From Anatilimnocola aggregata (GTDB lineage Bacteria > Planctomycetota > Planctomycetia > Pirellulales > Pirellulaceae), in contig NZ_CP036274.1 of assembly GCF_007747655.1 (NCBI RefSeq), positions 5,208,001 through 5,272,000 of the forward strand: a stretch of DNA of 64,000 bases, in the 5' to 3' direction. The position numbers were made by a program, and so were the translations under genes. This document shows, one piece after another, positions 18,239-27,187 of this stretch. The notes below the pieces were generated by a model. The model was not told the DNA's origin. It did not search any database and saw only the letters and a program-made list of their open reading frames with translations. Within the stretch, counting starts at the first letter, position 1. Every line of letters begins with the position of its first letter.

Positions 18239-18541
18239 GTGGTCATGAATATTTATCGGTATCGGTTCAACGAGTCGGTTCCCGCCGAGGAGATCGAAGC
18301 GGCTATCTTGCTGGCGATTTGGGGCTGCGAAGCGCTACATGGCGAATCCCAGACGCGTCTCGATGCAGCACATTTCTTCGATCTGGAATCAAAGACTTGC
18401 ATCATTGATGCGGGCACCGACGTCGGCCGGGACTTCTGCCGGTTGTTCGTGAATTTCGTTCGTCGTGAATGCGGAGATGACTCGTTCGAAGTAGAGCGGG
18501 CGACAACCGCTGACGCATTAGCACCTTCAAAACCTTCGTGA
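18239..18541 (+). CDS. Small hypothetical protein of the mobile element
   Basis: 100 residues if the GTG at 18239 is used (AAGGAG 6 bp upstream), or 98 from the ATG at 18245 (MNIYRYRFNESV). The sequence contains VPAEEIEAAILLAIWGCEAL, then LDAAHFFDLESKTCIIDAGT and VGRDFCRLFVNFVRREC, a mixed alpha/beta profile. Similar short proteins occur in planctomycete prophage-like regions, as far as I recall, but no function is assigned. It lies 79 bp upstream of the helicase gene and probably shares its transcript. Confidence 0.65.
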   Translation: MVMNIYRYRFNESVPAEEIEAAILLAIWGCEALHGESQTRLDAAHFFDLESKTCIIDAGTDVGRDFCRLFVNFVRRECGDDSFEVERATTADALAPSKPS

Positions 18542-18619
18542 TGTTGTCGAGCTAAATACCGATTCTTTCCCCAGACGGAATGAATTGCGGAAACCATCCA
18601 ACAAGTCTCTGGTGCCACT

Positions 18620-20212
18620 GTGAAGTCTCCCACCGCGAACGCTCGACGTCAGGCAACAACGCCGCCGACGAATGGCCACGCGAAAGAAGCGCCTGTGCTT
18701 TACGAGCAGGCTGTCGAAAACTGCGCGCTAGGAACCTTGGTGCTCGCTTCCAGTAACCCTGCTCAGTGGCAATGGATCGTCGATCGAATGATGGCCAGAC
18801 TGCGGCCATCACTCTTTTTCGACTTAGCGAATCGGAAGTTGTTCTGTCACCTCAGCGAGTTGCACAAGAACAGCAAGATCGATCCGACTTTGCTGGTCGC
18901 CAGTCTGAAAACTGCTGGGGATTACGGCGAGGTGGGTGGAAGTGCGTTCCTCAGCAAGATCTCCAATGCTGTCCCCAATGTTGCTCATGCCGATCACTAC
19001 GTCGACATCCTGGAGGAATACCACGACTTGCGTGAAGCTTGGCAGCTTACCGAGCAAGTACGCGACTGTATTACCGCGGGCCAGTCTTCGACCGACGTCT
19101 GGGGCAAGATTGAGCAGCAACTGGAACGCGAGAGGACAGGTGGATTCGGAGTGGGATCGATTCGGAGCTTCGCTGATATGAAACGTAAGAAGGGTAATCA
19201 AACGCTGATGCCGTCCGTGATCGATCAAATTGGTCGCCAAGGCGAGACGATGAATATCGTTAGTGCTACGAAGATCGGCAAAACGTGGTTCACTCACATG
19301 CTTGCTCTGTGCATTGCGGTGGGACGTGAATGGCTTGGTTTTCCCACGCACAAAGGTCGTGTGCTGATTCTCGATAACGAGCTGCATGAAACAACGCTCG
19401 TGCATCGCATCTCTCAAGTTGCTGATGCACTCGAGATTCGAGAAGCGGAATATATCAACCAGATCGACGTTGAAGCGTACCGTGGGCGGCTGGTCGACAT
19501 CCACAAAATCGCGGAACGAATCAATCGTATTCCCCCCAACACGTACAAAGCGATCGTGTTTGACAGCCTCTATCGTTTCTCGCCCAAGGGCTGTGATGAG
19601 AACAGCAACTCCGACACGACTGAGATCTACAACGTCATCGACGCGCTCGCCGCGCGAATGGGCTGTCTGGCGATTTGCGTTCGGCATACGAGTAAAGGTA
19701 GCCAAACCGCCAAGGACGTAGTCGACGTCGGGGCTGGTGCTGGAGCTCAATCACGGACCGTTGATGCTCACTTAGTATTGCGGCACCACGAAGAAGAAGG
19801 CGCCGTTGTCCTCGCAGCGGCGCTCCGCAGCTGGGCACCGTTGGAACCGATGACTCTTCGTTGGACGTTTCCCATCTTCGTTCCCGCGACGGACCTCGAT
19901 CCCCTCGCACTTCGGCCGGACCGACCACGGAAGCTGCCCAAGTCAAAGGCTGAGGTCGGCAGTCCCCTGGAGCCTGGCTGGACCGCCCAGAGCTTTGTCG
20001 CTGCATTCCTGAAAATGGATCCGCAGCCTCGAGTCAGCATCATTGCTGCAGCGTTGGAAAAAGGGATTTCGGAACGCCGGTCCTCCGCCCTTTTGAGTGC
20101 TGCTGAGTCAGCTGGTCTGGCCTTCCTTTGGCAGGGTGGTGATCGCAGGCAGAAGGCGTTTGCTAATCGTCCGCAGACAACATTGGGAATCGTTTCGGAG
20201 TCCGCTGAATGA
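18620..20212 (+). CDS. DnaB-N / RepA-type replicative helicase ATPase
   Basis: A 530-residue protein starting at GTG 18620. Residues 28-150 form a DnaB N-terminal-like domain (YEQAVENCALGTLVLASSNP ... YHDLREAWQLTEQVRD). An AAA_25/RecA-like domain follows: Walker A SATKIGKTW at 215-223, Walker B-like KAIVFDSLYRF near 310, and CVRHTSKGSQ near 353, as in plasmid RepA helicases. The C-terminal 90 residues resemble a winged-helix tail. The combination suggests a hexameric helicase that replicates the element. A large inverted repeat begins six bases after the stop. Confidence 0.85.
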   Translation: MKSPTANARRQATTPPTNGHAKEAPVLYEQAVENCALGTLVLASSNPAQWQWIVDRMMARLRPSLFFDLANRKLFCHLSELHKNSKIDPTLLVASLKTAGDYGEVGGSAFLSKISNAVPNVAHADHYVDILEEYHDLREAWQLTEQVRDCITAGQSSTDVWGKIEQQLERERTGGFGVGSIRSFADMKRKKGNQTLMPSVIDQIGRQGETMNIVSATKIGKTWFTHMLALCIAVGREWLGFPTHKGRVLILDNELHETTLVHRISQVADALEIREAEYINQIDVEAYRGRLVDIHKIAERINRIPPNTYKAIVFDSLYRFSPKGCDENSNSDTTEIYNVIDALAARMGCLAICVRHTSKGSQTAKDVVDVGAGAGAQSRTVDAHLVLRHHEEEGAVVLAAALRSWAPLEPMTLRWTFPIFVPATDLDPLALRPDRPRKLPKSKAEVGSPLEPGWTAQSFVAAFLKMDPQPRVSIIAAALEKGISERRSSALLSAAESAGLAFLWQGGDRRQKAFANRPQTTLGIVSESAE

Positions 20213-20217
20213 GGGGA

Positions 20218-20310
20218 GATATATATAACGCGCGCACCCCCCACACCCCCCAATACAAAGCGAGAGGTATCTCGCAGTATTGGGCTGGGGGTGTGTGCGT
20301 GATTTATATC
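20218..20310. repeat. Long imperfect inverted repeat with nested hairpin
   Basis: The left arm begins GATATATATAACGC and runs through C-rich tracts to CCCAATAC (to 20256). The right arm is its imperfect complement, starting GTATTGGG (20277) and ending TTTATATC (20310). The centre carries a smaller perfect stem GCGAGA/TCTCGC with a 4-nt loop. It directly follows the helicase gene, so an origin-like or termination/processing role can be considered. The outer arms are about 35 nt each. Confidence 0.75.
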
Positions 20311-20780
20311 CGAGCAAGTTTCAAGCAGGTGAACTGCAAGTTCACGACGCAAGAAGGTCCCGTTGTGAACGCCAGTTGGCTTGGTCGGCAGAAGTTCATC
20401 AAACCAAATCCGAGCAATGTGACGTTTGCAACTTGCGGAACGGTTTGCCAACACGCCGGACACGGTTGCGATACGGGCGTTGCACCGGCGGTTGGAACCC
20501 ACCACGCACCCGTCTCCTGGCCCCGAACGTGGGCCACACGGTGCGTCTGCCAAAGTGGCACGCGCCGACCGGGGGCAGGCTACCCCGGGGGTATTGGTTC
20601 CTTTTTCGCGAGTTTCTCATCGCTGTTTCCCACCCCCACCTCGGCCGTCACACACAAACTCCCTCTGATTGAACGTGCGATCCGATTAAAGCCAAGGACA
20701 TCAGCAGTTTATGTCATTCCGGTTGTTAACCCAAAGTTGATTGCGCGGACATTCGCGTCTCAAACCGAAGAAAGCACGCC
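20311..20780. other. Non-coding-looking stretch after the inverted repeat
   Basis: About 470 bp without a convincing gene; open frames here are short and rich in His, Pro and Arg as expected from non-coding GC-rich DNA. It contains a further hairpin, CCGGGG ... CCCCGG with an 8-nt loop near 20570-20590, followed by a T-rich run, which may be a terminator. Confidence 0.45.
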
Positions 20781-20990
20781 ATGGCTGAAGAGCCCCCTAA
20801 ACCGATGCCCACTTCCTACAGCCGCCACGTCCGAGAGGAGACTGTCCTCGTTAACGGTGCGTTGATTGTTTTCTTTCGGGATCGGAAGAAACGCCGTTGG
20901 AACTGGCGCGTCGTCGATGGGCAAGTAACATTTCCCTGCCCTCCCAATTCAGGTAGTTCGAGCAAGGGCAAGAGTGATGCGTCCGAATGA
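20781..20990 (+). CDS. Small basic hypothetical protein
   Basis: 69 residues. The core VNGALIVFFRDRKKRRWNWRV could form a beta-hairpin with a basic face, followed by a Ser/Gly/Lys tail. No family recognised. It overlaps the next frame by 17 bp, which favours both being real, but evidence is limited to length and context. Confidence 0.45.
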   Translation: MAEEPPKPMPTSYSRHVREETVLVNGALIVFFRDRKKRRWNWRVVDGQVTFPCPPNSGSSSKGKSDASE

Positions 20991-21387
20991 TCAAGTCGCT
21001 CACGGGCCGGACCAGGCTGGATTCCTAGCGCGACTCCATGTCCCGTTGAGAATCCAACGGCCTGACGACGATGTGCTGCTTGACGACTCGTGGCTACGGT
21101 CGGAGGGGCATTTGGTCCACATCACCAATGGTGTCATTGTCTCGTTAGACAATGAGGATCCGCAGAATGGAGCAGTTCTCGTTCGTACCGGTGACGGCTG
21201 GTTGTTCGAGAGCCCGTGGCCGAAGTACGAGTCGGTGCTGCTCGTTCCTCAGCCGAAAACTCGTGGCGACCTACGGCCGCTAATAGTCCGCTTCAAAGCG
21301 TTGCGCCGGCTCATCCACTCGCTTGACATTTTTGATGCCCTTCGCCTAGGATTCATCACACACGGGGAGCACTCTCCGTTTCTATAG
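20974..21387 (+). CDS. Hypothetical protein of the mobile element
   Basis: Up to 137 residues from a GTG at 20974 (next codon ATG). A plausible beta-rich segment DDSWLRSEGHLVHITNGVIV is followed by a Leu/Arg-rich C-terminus. No family recognised. It is adjacent to the preceding small gene and ends before convergent genes. The coding status is uncertain. Confidence 0.4.
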   Translation: MMRPNDQVAHGPDQAGFLARLHVPLRIQRPDDDVLLDDSWLRSEGHLVHITNGVIVSLDNEDPQNGAVLVRTGDGWLFESPWPKYESVLLVPQPKTRGDLRPLIVRFKALRRLIHSLDIFDALRLGFITHGEHSPFL

Positions 21388-21513
21388 CGCCGGGTTTTCT
21401 GGCGCACGTCAACAGCCACAGCTGCGCGTGCGCGTTCTCTCTCTGAAACCGGCCACGCTGCGGCTTTTACCGCAAGCGTCTCTAAATGAACATCCACAAT
21501 GCGATTGGCATCA

Positions 21514-21549
21514 ACGAGAAAACGCCCCAACGTGCGAAACGTGGGGCGT
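21514..21549 (-). terminator. Intrinsic terminator of the HARE-HTH gene
   Basis: On the minus strand ACGCCCCACGT (21549-21539) pairs with ACGTTGGGGCGT (21533-21522) across a 5-nt loop, followed by TTTTCTC. It lies 27 bp after the stop codon at 21576 and has the form of a Rho-independent terminator. Confidence 0.75.
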
Positions 21550-21575
21550 CGTGGAGCCGAATCCGCCGGGGTGCG

Positions 21576-22055
21576 CTACCCGTTGAACGCGAAGTTCCCC
21601 CGGTCGGTCTTCTTGAACCGGGCTTCCTGCCCCTTCGTGTTGATCTCTCGCAGGATGGCGCTGTAAAGCGTGGCGTGTGGTGTCTTACCACCGGGGCTCG
21701 TCCAGTAGCCCTTCGCTGCGATGGTCTCGATCATCGTCTTGGTGTTCATCGGCTCCTTGGTCTCGCCGAGCAGCTTGGCGGCGGCATCGAGGGCCGACAT
21801 TTTCTTGTCGGTTGTTGCCTTGGTGGCCTTGGCCTTCTTCGCCCGTTTGCTCTTCGTCACCTCTGGTTCTTTGCACTTCGCACAGAACCGTTCGGCACCT
21901 TCTTCGGTCCATTCGTGATCGCCACCCTTCGGGCAGGTACCGGTGGGCTTCGTTTCGGGTGCTGCGGGCTTGGCCGTGGTGGCCTTCGCCTTCTTGGCGG
22001 CTTTAGCCTTGGCTGGCTTCGAGGTAGGTTTTTTCGTGCTGGTCTTCTTGGACAT
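21576..22055 (-). CDS. HARE-HTH domain protein with zinc-binding middle
   Basis: 159 residues from the ATG at 22055, preceded by AGGAG. Three parts: a Lys/Ala/Pro-rich basic tail (1-40) as in DNA-compacting proteins; a probable zinc site (CPKGGDHEW ... FCAKCKE, two Cys plus His and two Cys); and a C-terminal HARE-HTH winged helix (MSALDAAAKLLGETKEPMNT, MIETIAAKGYW, HATLYSAILREINTK). HARE-HTH occurs in eukaryotic ASXL proteins and bacterial restriction or DNA-modification contexts and is proposed to sense DNA state. Here it may regulate or pack element DNA; that is inference. Confidence 0.82.
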   Translation of the reverse strand: MSKKTSTKKPTSKPAKAKAAKKAKATTAKPAAPETKPTGTCPKGGDHEWTEEGAERFCAKCKEPEVTKSKRAKKAKATKATTDKKMSALDAAAKLLGETKEPMNTKTMIETIAAKGYWTSPGGKTPHATLYSAILREINTKGQEARFKKTDRGNFAFNG

Positions 22056-22142
22056 GGTCACTCTCCTGGTTCGCAATGGGTTGGCTGCCATCCTCAGGCC
22101 CGGCGAACCACCGCCGAGCGACGCCCGCAAAGGCGTTTCGGC

Positions 22143-22385
22143 TTAGAACCCCAGCTCATCCATCTGCTGGTTAAAGGTCTTCACTCCGATCATGTCGAGC
22201 AGCGTGCTGCGAAACCAAAGCACCTGCTGCACCGCTTGTTCGCCTTCCGGCGTAGTAGCCCGGATCGATCCCGCGGGCTGCAACGCCATCACCAGCGCCG
22301 CCACTCCCTCCGGCGAAAGGTTGTCGCGAATTACCTTCTCGAAGGCCTCTTGGTCCACCGCGCCGCTCGTTCGTTCGCCGCTCAT
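22143..22385 (-). CDS. Small hypothetical protein upstream of HARE-HTH gene
   Basis: 80 residues from MSGERTSGAVDQEAFEKVI (an ATG at 22385; the frame opens further upstream). The product is mostly helical, acidic at the C-terminus (KTFNQQMDELGF). No family recognised. It reads in the same direction as the HARE-HTH gene and lies 88 bp upstream of it, so the two may be co-transcribed. Confidence 0.5.
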   Translation of the reverse strand: MSGERTSGAVDQEAFEKVIRDNLSPEGVAALVMALQPAGSIRATTPEGEQAVQQVLWFRSTLLDMIGVKTFNQQMDELGF

Positions 22386-22566
22386 CGTTCGTTCTCCGGG
22401 TCGTGGGTAATCCATCTGCCGACAGACACACATCAGCCATGCGTCGGCAAACAGCTCAAGCTATTCAGGCCGAATTTCAGCCGGAATTCAGCAGGTTTTC
22501 TCGCTCCGAGGTTTAGGTCGACCGAAATCGTTCTGATCGCAGGCACCAACAACGGATAAACCAGCT

Positions 22567-24708
22567 GTGGAGAAGATTCCCGAACTACGCAGCAAGGCCA
22601 AGAAGCTGCGGCAACTGCTGCAGCAGGTGGAATCGGTCCCGGGCGTCGGCAACGTCGCGGAACGGGATCGTGATATTCGCCGTAAACGCGAGCGGAGCGC
22701 TTCTAGCAAAACCGTTGTCGTTCCCGCCTGCGGCGATCCGGAGCGACGCGAGCGTCTGGAGGCCGACGATGAAGCCTGGTTGCGCTGGTACTTTGCAATC
22801 GAGAGCGGCTCGGAGAATCCCTTCTGGTATGACTTCACAGATCAGCAGAAAGAAATGATCGCGGCGATTCGGAACGCCATTCTGCACGGTGGCGATCAGT
22901 CGATCGCTGCCAGTCGTGGCGAAGGAAAGACCACGTACTTCGAACGGATGCTGCTCAAGTACACGCTGCAGGGACTCATTCGCTTCGCCGTGCTCTTTGC
23001 GGCCACCGGTAGCGCCGCCCAGGATTCGCTGGAATCGATCAAGCTGGAGATCGAGAACAACGATCGACTGTGTGCCGATTATCCGGAAGTCTGTGTTCCC
23101 GTTCGCGCCCTGGAAAACACACCTCAACGCGCGCACTTCCAGCTGGTGACCGGCAACCGCCGGGCCAACGGCGAGCAGTACTTACCCACTTCCAGTCGCT
23201 TCTCCTGGTGTGGCCAGGAAATCTACCTACCGAAGGTACCCGGTTCACCCTCGGCCGGGGCAATCATTGCCACGCGGGGTCTCGATGCCGCCATCCGCGG
23301 TGTGAAGAAAAAAGGCCGCCGCGTCGACGTCGCCTGTATCGACGATCCGGACACCGAAGAAACAGCTCGTAGCCCAGAGCAGGCGGCCAAGCTCGAAGAC
23401 CGCATCGATCGAGCGATCGCCGGGCTTGGTTCGCAGCAGCGGCGACTCGCGCGGGTCATGCTGACCACCATTCAGAACCGGGCTTGCGTCTCATTTAAAT
23501 ATACGGATCCCGATCAAAAGCCCAGCTGGAAGCCAAAACGGTTTCGCTTCCTCGTGAAACGGCCTGACCGCGCCGATCTGTGGCAAGAGTTCGTCGCGCT
23601 CAAGCAGGCCGACTGGGTGAACGGCACCGACAAGGCCCATGAACTTTATCTGGCTAACCGTGAAGTGATGGATGCCGGCGCCATTGTGGCGAATCCCAAC
23701 CGGCACACACCCGCGGAAGCTTCAGCGCTCGAGTTCTACTATTCGGAAGTCGCGCGGTTGGGTCCGGAAGCGGTGGCCACTGAGTACGACAACGACCCGC
23801 CGGTCGATGAATCGAAGCAACAGATCGTCCTCACCGCTTACCACATCCAAAACAACTGTCTGAGCGGCCTCGAGAAACGCGAGGCTCCCGAAGAGACGGT
23901 ATGCATTACCGTCGGTGGTGACGTTCAAAAGCTGGGTCTGCACTGGGTCGCGATCGCCTGGAATGAACAGGGCGCTGGATCGATCATCGATTACGACTTT
24001 TTCCCGTTCCTCACCGAAGGCCGAAAAGCGGCAGACTGTGAACTGCTGATTCTGGAAGGTCTGTTCGCCTGGTATTCAGCGCAGGAAGAGATTCCCTACA
24101 GTACTCCCGCTGGCGAGAAGCTGATCGCTGACCTCACGTTGATCGATCAGGGCTGGAAGGAAGAATCATGGAACATTCAGCCGGTGCAGCATTTCTGTGC
24201 CCAAGTTGGGTTCCAATCGTTCATCCCTTCCAAGGGTGAGCCGAACTACCGGCGGCCGCTCGATTCACAGCACATACTGATCGGTGACAACTGGCACATC
24301 GTATTTCGTGGCGGTCTCCCACTCGTGATGACGAATGCCGATCACTGGAAGCTGAAGGTGCATGAAGGTTTGCTGTTGGATGCGGGGCAACCCGGTGCGC
24401 TAACCTTGTTTAATCCGCCGCGGATCGAGGGCCGTCGCAACCACACCGGCCATTTGAACTATTCGAAGCATCTATTGTCCGAAACCTGGGAGACGCGACA
24501 CAAGCCTGGCTTTGGCGGAGCTCGGACGGGTTGGTGGAAGTCACCCAAGCCGAATCACTACTTCGACGCGACGTATCAAGCCATCTGTGCTCGATCAATG
24601 CGGCGGATTTCTGTTCTCGCTCCTGCCGCGCCTCCAACGATGCCGGTCGAACCATACCTTCCTGTGACTCACTACGATTCGACCGATGATCGACGGAATC
24701 GCTGGTAA
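22567..24708 (+). CDS. Phage terminase large subunit (packaging ATPase-nuclease)
   Basis: A 713-residue protein starting at GTG 22567. The Walker A-like motif SRGEGKTT at 116-123 and Walker B-like VDVACIDDPDTEE near 258-270 define the ATPase. A GGDVQ motif near residue 456, followed by Asp-rich blocks (IIDYDFFPF, HYFDATYQAI), fits the RNase H-like nuclease of large terminases, most like the GpA group. It would cut and pump DNA into a prohead. It is the last gene of the element; no small terminase, portal or capsid gene adjoins it. The frame is intact, so retained function is possible. Confidence 0.85.
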   Translation: MEKIPELRSKAKKLRQLLQQVESVPGVGNVAERDRDIRRKRERSASSKTVVVPACGDPERRERLEADDEAWLRWYFAIESGSENPFWYDFTDQQKEMIAAIRNAILHGGDQSIAASRGEGKTTYFERMLLKYTLQGLIRFAVLFAATGSAAQDSLESIKLEIENNDRLCADYPEVCVPVRALENTPQRAHFQLVTGNRRANGEQYLPTSSRFSWCGQEIYLPKVPGSPSAGAIIATRGLDAAIRGVKKKGRRVDVACIDDPDTEETARSPEQAAKLEDRIDRAIAGLGSQQRRLARVMLTTIQNRACVSFKYTDPDQKPSWKPKRFRFLVKRPDRADLWQEFVALKQADWVNGTDKAHELYLANREVMDAGAIVANPNRHTPAEASALEFYYSEVARLGPEAVATEYDNDPPVDESKQQIVLTAYHIQNNCLSGLEKREAPEETVCITVGGDVQKLGLHWVAIAWNEQGAGSIIDYDFFPFLTEGRKAADCELLILEGLFAWYSAQEEIPYSTPAGEKLIADLTLIDQGWKEESWNIQPVQHFCAQVGFQSFIPSKGEPNYRRPLDSQHILIGDNWHIVFRGGLPLVMTNADHWKLKVHEGLLLDAGQPGALTLFNPPRIEGRRNHTGHLNYSKHLLSETWETRHKPGFGGARTGWWKSPKPNHYFDATYQAICARSMRRISVLAPAAPPTMPVEPYLPVTHYDSTDDRRNRW

Positions 24709-24726
24709 ATGTGGGCGCGTATGCAA

Positions 24727-24748
24727 CTTCGACGTGTCGGGCCGAAGC
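24727..24748. repeat. Dispersed 22-bp intergenic repeat, copy 1
   Basis: Starts CTTCGACGTGTCGG and ends CCGAAGC, with CTTCG/CGAAG ends that could pair. It lies between the convergent terminase and sulfatase genes. Near-identical copies sit at 39219-39240 and 48827-48848, each differing at two bases; a shortened version is at 45893-45910. Confidence 0.6.
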
Positions 24749-24823
24749 AGTTTATAGCCGGTAATTGGATCGACATTTGTATTTGGATTGCGGAGGATGC
24801 GAAGCTGTCGGCAACCAGCAACT

Positions 24824-27178
24824 TCATTTCAGTTCGACAGTCACTTTCTTGATCAGGCCATCAAACTTGAACGGACGCCGTTCGTAGTAATCGCGGGAGA
24901 CCGTTGAGCCAAGGTCGGTGCCAACATCGAAACTTTCGCTGGCAGTGAACGCGGCCGGTACGGTCATCTTCGCCGTGGTTCGAGCGACTTCCTTGCCGTC
25001 AACAGTGAGCACGATGTCGGCGGGCGCACCGGATTTGGCGGCCTTGAGTGCGGTGTTCACGACAATGGTGTGCTTGCCGGGGGCGACCTTTTCTGCCGAC
25101 TTCGCAATGGACCGGTCGATGATCATGAGATTGTATTCAAAGATCAGGTGACCCTTATCCATGTAACAAGTGAGGCCTCCGCCCGCTCCGCCCATCGCAT
25201 AGAGCACGCCACTGGCATCCGCACCGCATTCGAGATCGATGGTGACTGTGTTGTTGTGGTTGCCCAACGCGGGCGCAGTGAACTCAGGCATGCGGGTGGT
25301 CGTGTCGTCGAAAATCCAACTCGTGTAAGGTGATTTGATCCGATCTTCGGGATGAATGCGCAGCCAGATGCCAGCTCCGATGGGAAATGCCTTGTTTTCT
25401 TCGGCCTGTGCCAGAAAGAGCTTTTTGATTTCTTCGACTTTCTCCGGATGCTGTTTGGCGAGGTCGTGCATCTGCGTGAAGTCCTTGGTGAGGTCATAAA
25501 GCTCCCAGACGGCTTTCGAGGAATCCCACTTGTCGAGTCCGGGCTGGGCATTCAGCCATGGGCTAAGCGGTCCGAAGGTGCAGGCGTACCAACCATCCTT
25601 GTAAATGCCGTCGCTGCCGTTGTTGTCGAAATACTGGACGTGTTTATTTTCGGGTGCTTTCGCATCGGTGAAGCTGGCGGCCATGCTGACGCCGTCGATG
25701 GGGTCCTGTGGGAAACCGTTAACTTCCTTCGGGGCCTTGATGCCGATCACGTCGTACAGCGTCGGAACGATGTCGTTGACGTGATAGAACTGCGAGCGTG
25801 GAGTCTTATCGGCCTTGATTCTCTTCGGCCAAGATACGACGAGAGGGTTGCGCGTGCCGCCAAAATGAGCCGCGACAAGTTTCGTGGAACGGAAGGGTGT
25901 GCTGCCAGCCCAGGCCCAGCTCGCATTATAGATGTTGTCGGTCAATGGGCCGCCCAGCGCGTTGAGGCCGCCCAGTCCGTCGAGCGCCTTGATCTGTTGG
26001 GGAATGGTGTTGGGGATCTGGTTCTGCGCGAGGAGTTCGCTGATTGAACCGTTCTGACCCTCGGCCGACGAACCGTTGTCGCCCCAGAGATAGAGGATGA
26101 TCGTGTTGTCGCGCTGACCGGATTCATCGAGGAAATCCACCAGCTTGCCAACCTGGGCATCCGTGTGTTCGCAGAATCCGGCATAGAGTTCCATCAGCCG
26201 CGTTTGGAAAGCACGTTCCGCTTCAGGGATGTCCGCCCAAGCAGGCATTGTCGAGTCGCGCGGCGTGAGTTCGGCATTGGCGGGAATCCACCCGATCGCT
26301 TTTTGGCGAGCGAAGACTTCCTCACGCAGTTTGTCCCAGCCCTGATTGAACTTGCCTTTGTATTTGTCAGCCCAAGACGCATTGACGTGGTGCGGGCCGT
26401 GGACGCCGCCGGGTGCCCAATACATGAGGAACGGCTTGTCCGGCGAAAATGCCCGGTGCTTCTTCAGCCAGGTGATTCCCTGGTCCGCCATGTCCTCGGT
26501 CAGGTGGTACTTCTCATCGTGCGGCGGCTCGATGGCTGTCGTGTTCTCGACGAGGCGCGGCTCCCATTGCGATGTCTCGCCGGCCAGGAAGCCATAAAAG
26601 TACTCGAAGCCGTACCCCGTGGGCCAATAGTTGAACGGCCCCATCGCTGTCGTCTGGTCGGCGGGAGTGTTATGCCATTTGCCGAAGGCGGAGGTCTTGT
26701 AACCGTAGTTCTTCAGGACCTCAGCCATCGTTGCGGCTGTCTTCGGCATCACGCCGGTGTAGCCGTCCCAATCCACCGCGCGCTCGGCGATGGTGCCGTT
26801 GCCAACTCGCTGGTGATTGCGCCCCGTGAGCAATGCAGCGCGGGTCGGGGAACAGATCGACGTTGTATGGAAGCGGTTGTAGCTGATTCCCTCATTGCAA
26901 AGCTTCGAAAGCGTCGGCGTGTGTGCGAAACCCCCGAAGGTGTCCGGGACGCCGAACCCGGCGTCGTCGATGAGCACGATCAGCACGTTCGGCGCGCCTT
27001 TCGGAAACCGATTCGGCTCGATGCGACGTTTGTGGATGGATTCTTGCAGCGTTGGCCCCGCCTTGCTGGCGGTAGGAGCTGGCGGAAATGGCAGCACGGA
27101 CCCGTCGTCGGGCGTGGCGGCGAAGGCCGCTGGGACAATGCAGCATAGGGCGGCGAGGAACGCGAGCTTAGTTTTCAT
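24824..27178 (-). CDS. Secreted arylsulfatase
   Basis: Hydrolyses sulfate esters in the periplasm or outside the cell. The 784-residue product has a signal peptide (MKTKLAFLAALCCIVPAAFA), metal-binding Asp pair in VLIVLIDDAGFG (about 65-76), and the formylglycine motif C109-S-P-T-R (SICSPTRAALLTGR). Later conserved blocks are GKWHNTP and WGDNGSSAEG. A beta-rich C-terminal extension of about 170 residues is typical of the long arylsulfatase group. It is the last gene of a same-strand run and follows a paralogue by 9 bp. Activity requires a formylglycine-generating enzyme, not encoded in this window. Confidence 0.94.
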   Translation of the reverse strand: MKTKLAFLAALCCIVPAAFAATPDDGSVLPFPPAPTASKAGPTLQESIHKRRIEPNRFPKGAPNVLIVLIDDAGFGVPDTFGGFAHTPTLSKLCNEGISYNRFHTTSICSPTRAALLTGRNHQRVGNGTIAERAVDWDGYTGVMPKTAATMAEVLKNYGYKTSAFGKWHNTPADQTTAMGPFNYWPTGYGFEYFYGFLAGETSQWEPRLVENTTAIEPPHDEKYHLTEDMADQGITWLKKHRAFSPDKPFLMYWAPGGVHGPHHVNASWADKYKGKFNQGWDKLREEVFARQKAIGWIPANAELTPRDSTMPAWADIPEAERAFQTRLMELYAGFCEHTDAQVGKLVDFLDESGQRDNTIILYLWGDNGSSAEGQNGSISELLAQNQIPNTIPQQIKALDGLGGLNALGGPLTDNIYNASWAWAGSTPFRSTKLVAAHFGGTRNPLVVSWPKRIKADKTPRSQFYHVNDIVPTLYDVIGIKAPKEVNGFPQDPIDGVSMAASFTDAKAPENKHVQYFDNNGSDGIYKDGWYACTFGPLSPWLNAQPGLDKWDSSKAVWELYDLTKDFTQMHDLAKQHPEKVEEIKKLFLAQAEENKAFPIGAGIWLRIHPEDRIKSPYTSWIFDDTTTRMPEFTAPALGNHNNTVTIDLECGADASGVLYAMGGAGGGLTCYMDKGHLIFEYNLMIIDRSIAKSAEKVAPGKHTIVVNTALKAAKSGAPADIVLTVDGKEVARTTAKMTVPAAFTASESFDVGTDLGSTVSRDYYERRPFKFDGLIKKVTVELK

Positions 27179-27187
27179 CGATGGTAC

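Larger units (their letters stand above)
11685..24708. mobile_element. Phage-like integrative element without capsid genes
   Basis: Contiguous module of HTH gene, large serine recombinase, DUF2924 gene and a small gene (minus strand), then a divergent LexA-type repressor, unknown genes, sigma-like factor, replicative helicase, long inverted repeat, small genes, HARE-HTH gene and terminase large subunit. Both flanks change to unrelated genes (DUF4132 block at left, sulfatase at right). The ends are gene boundaries, not mapped attachment sites: I found no clear direct repeat at the two ends. Integration, replication and packaging functions are represented, while portal, capsid and tail genes are absent. 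Confidence 0.65.

Noticed and set aside
20209-20865. Plus-strand frame after the helicase gene
   Set aside because: It runs through the inverted repeat, has Pro/Thr/His-rich low-quality composition and shares no motif with known proteins.
21486-22559. Plus-strand open frame of 357 codons across the HARE-HTH gene
   Set aside because: Antisense to two better-supported genes; very rich in Leu, Gly and Arg, no ribosome site or motif.
26165-27148. Plus-strand frame opposite the first arylsulfatase
   Set aside because: Antisense shadow of a sulfatase with all catalytic motifs.
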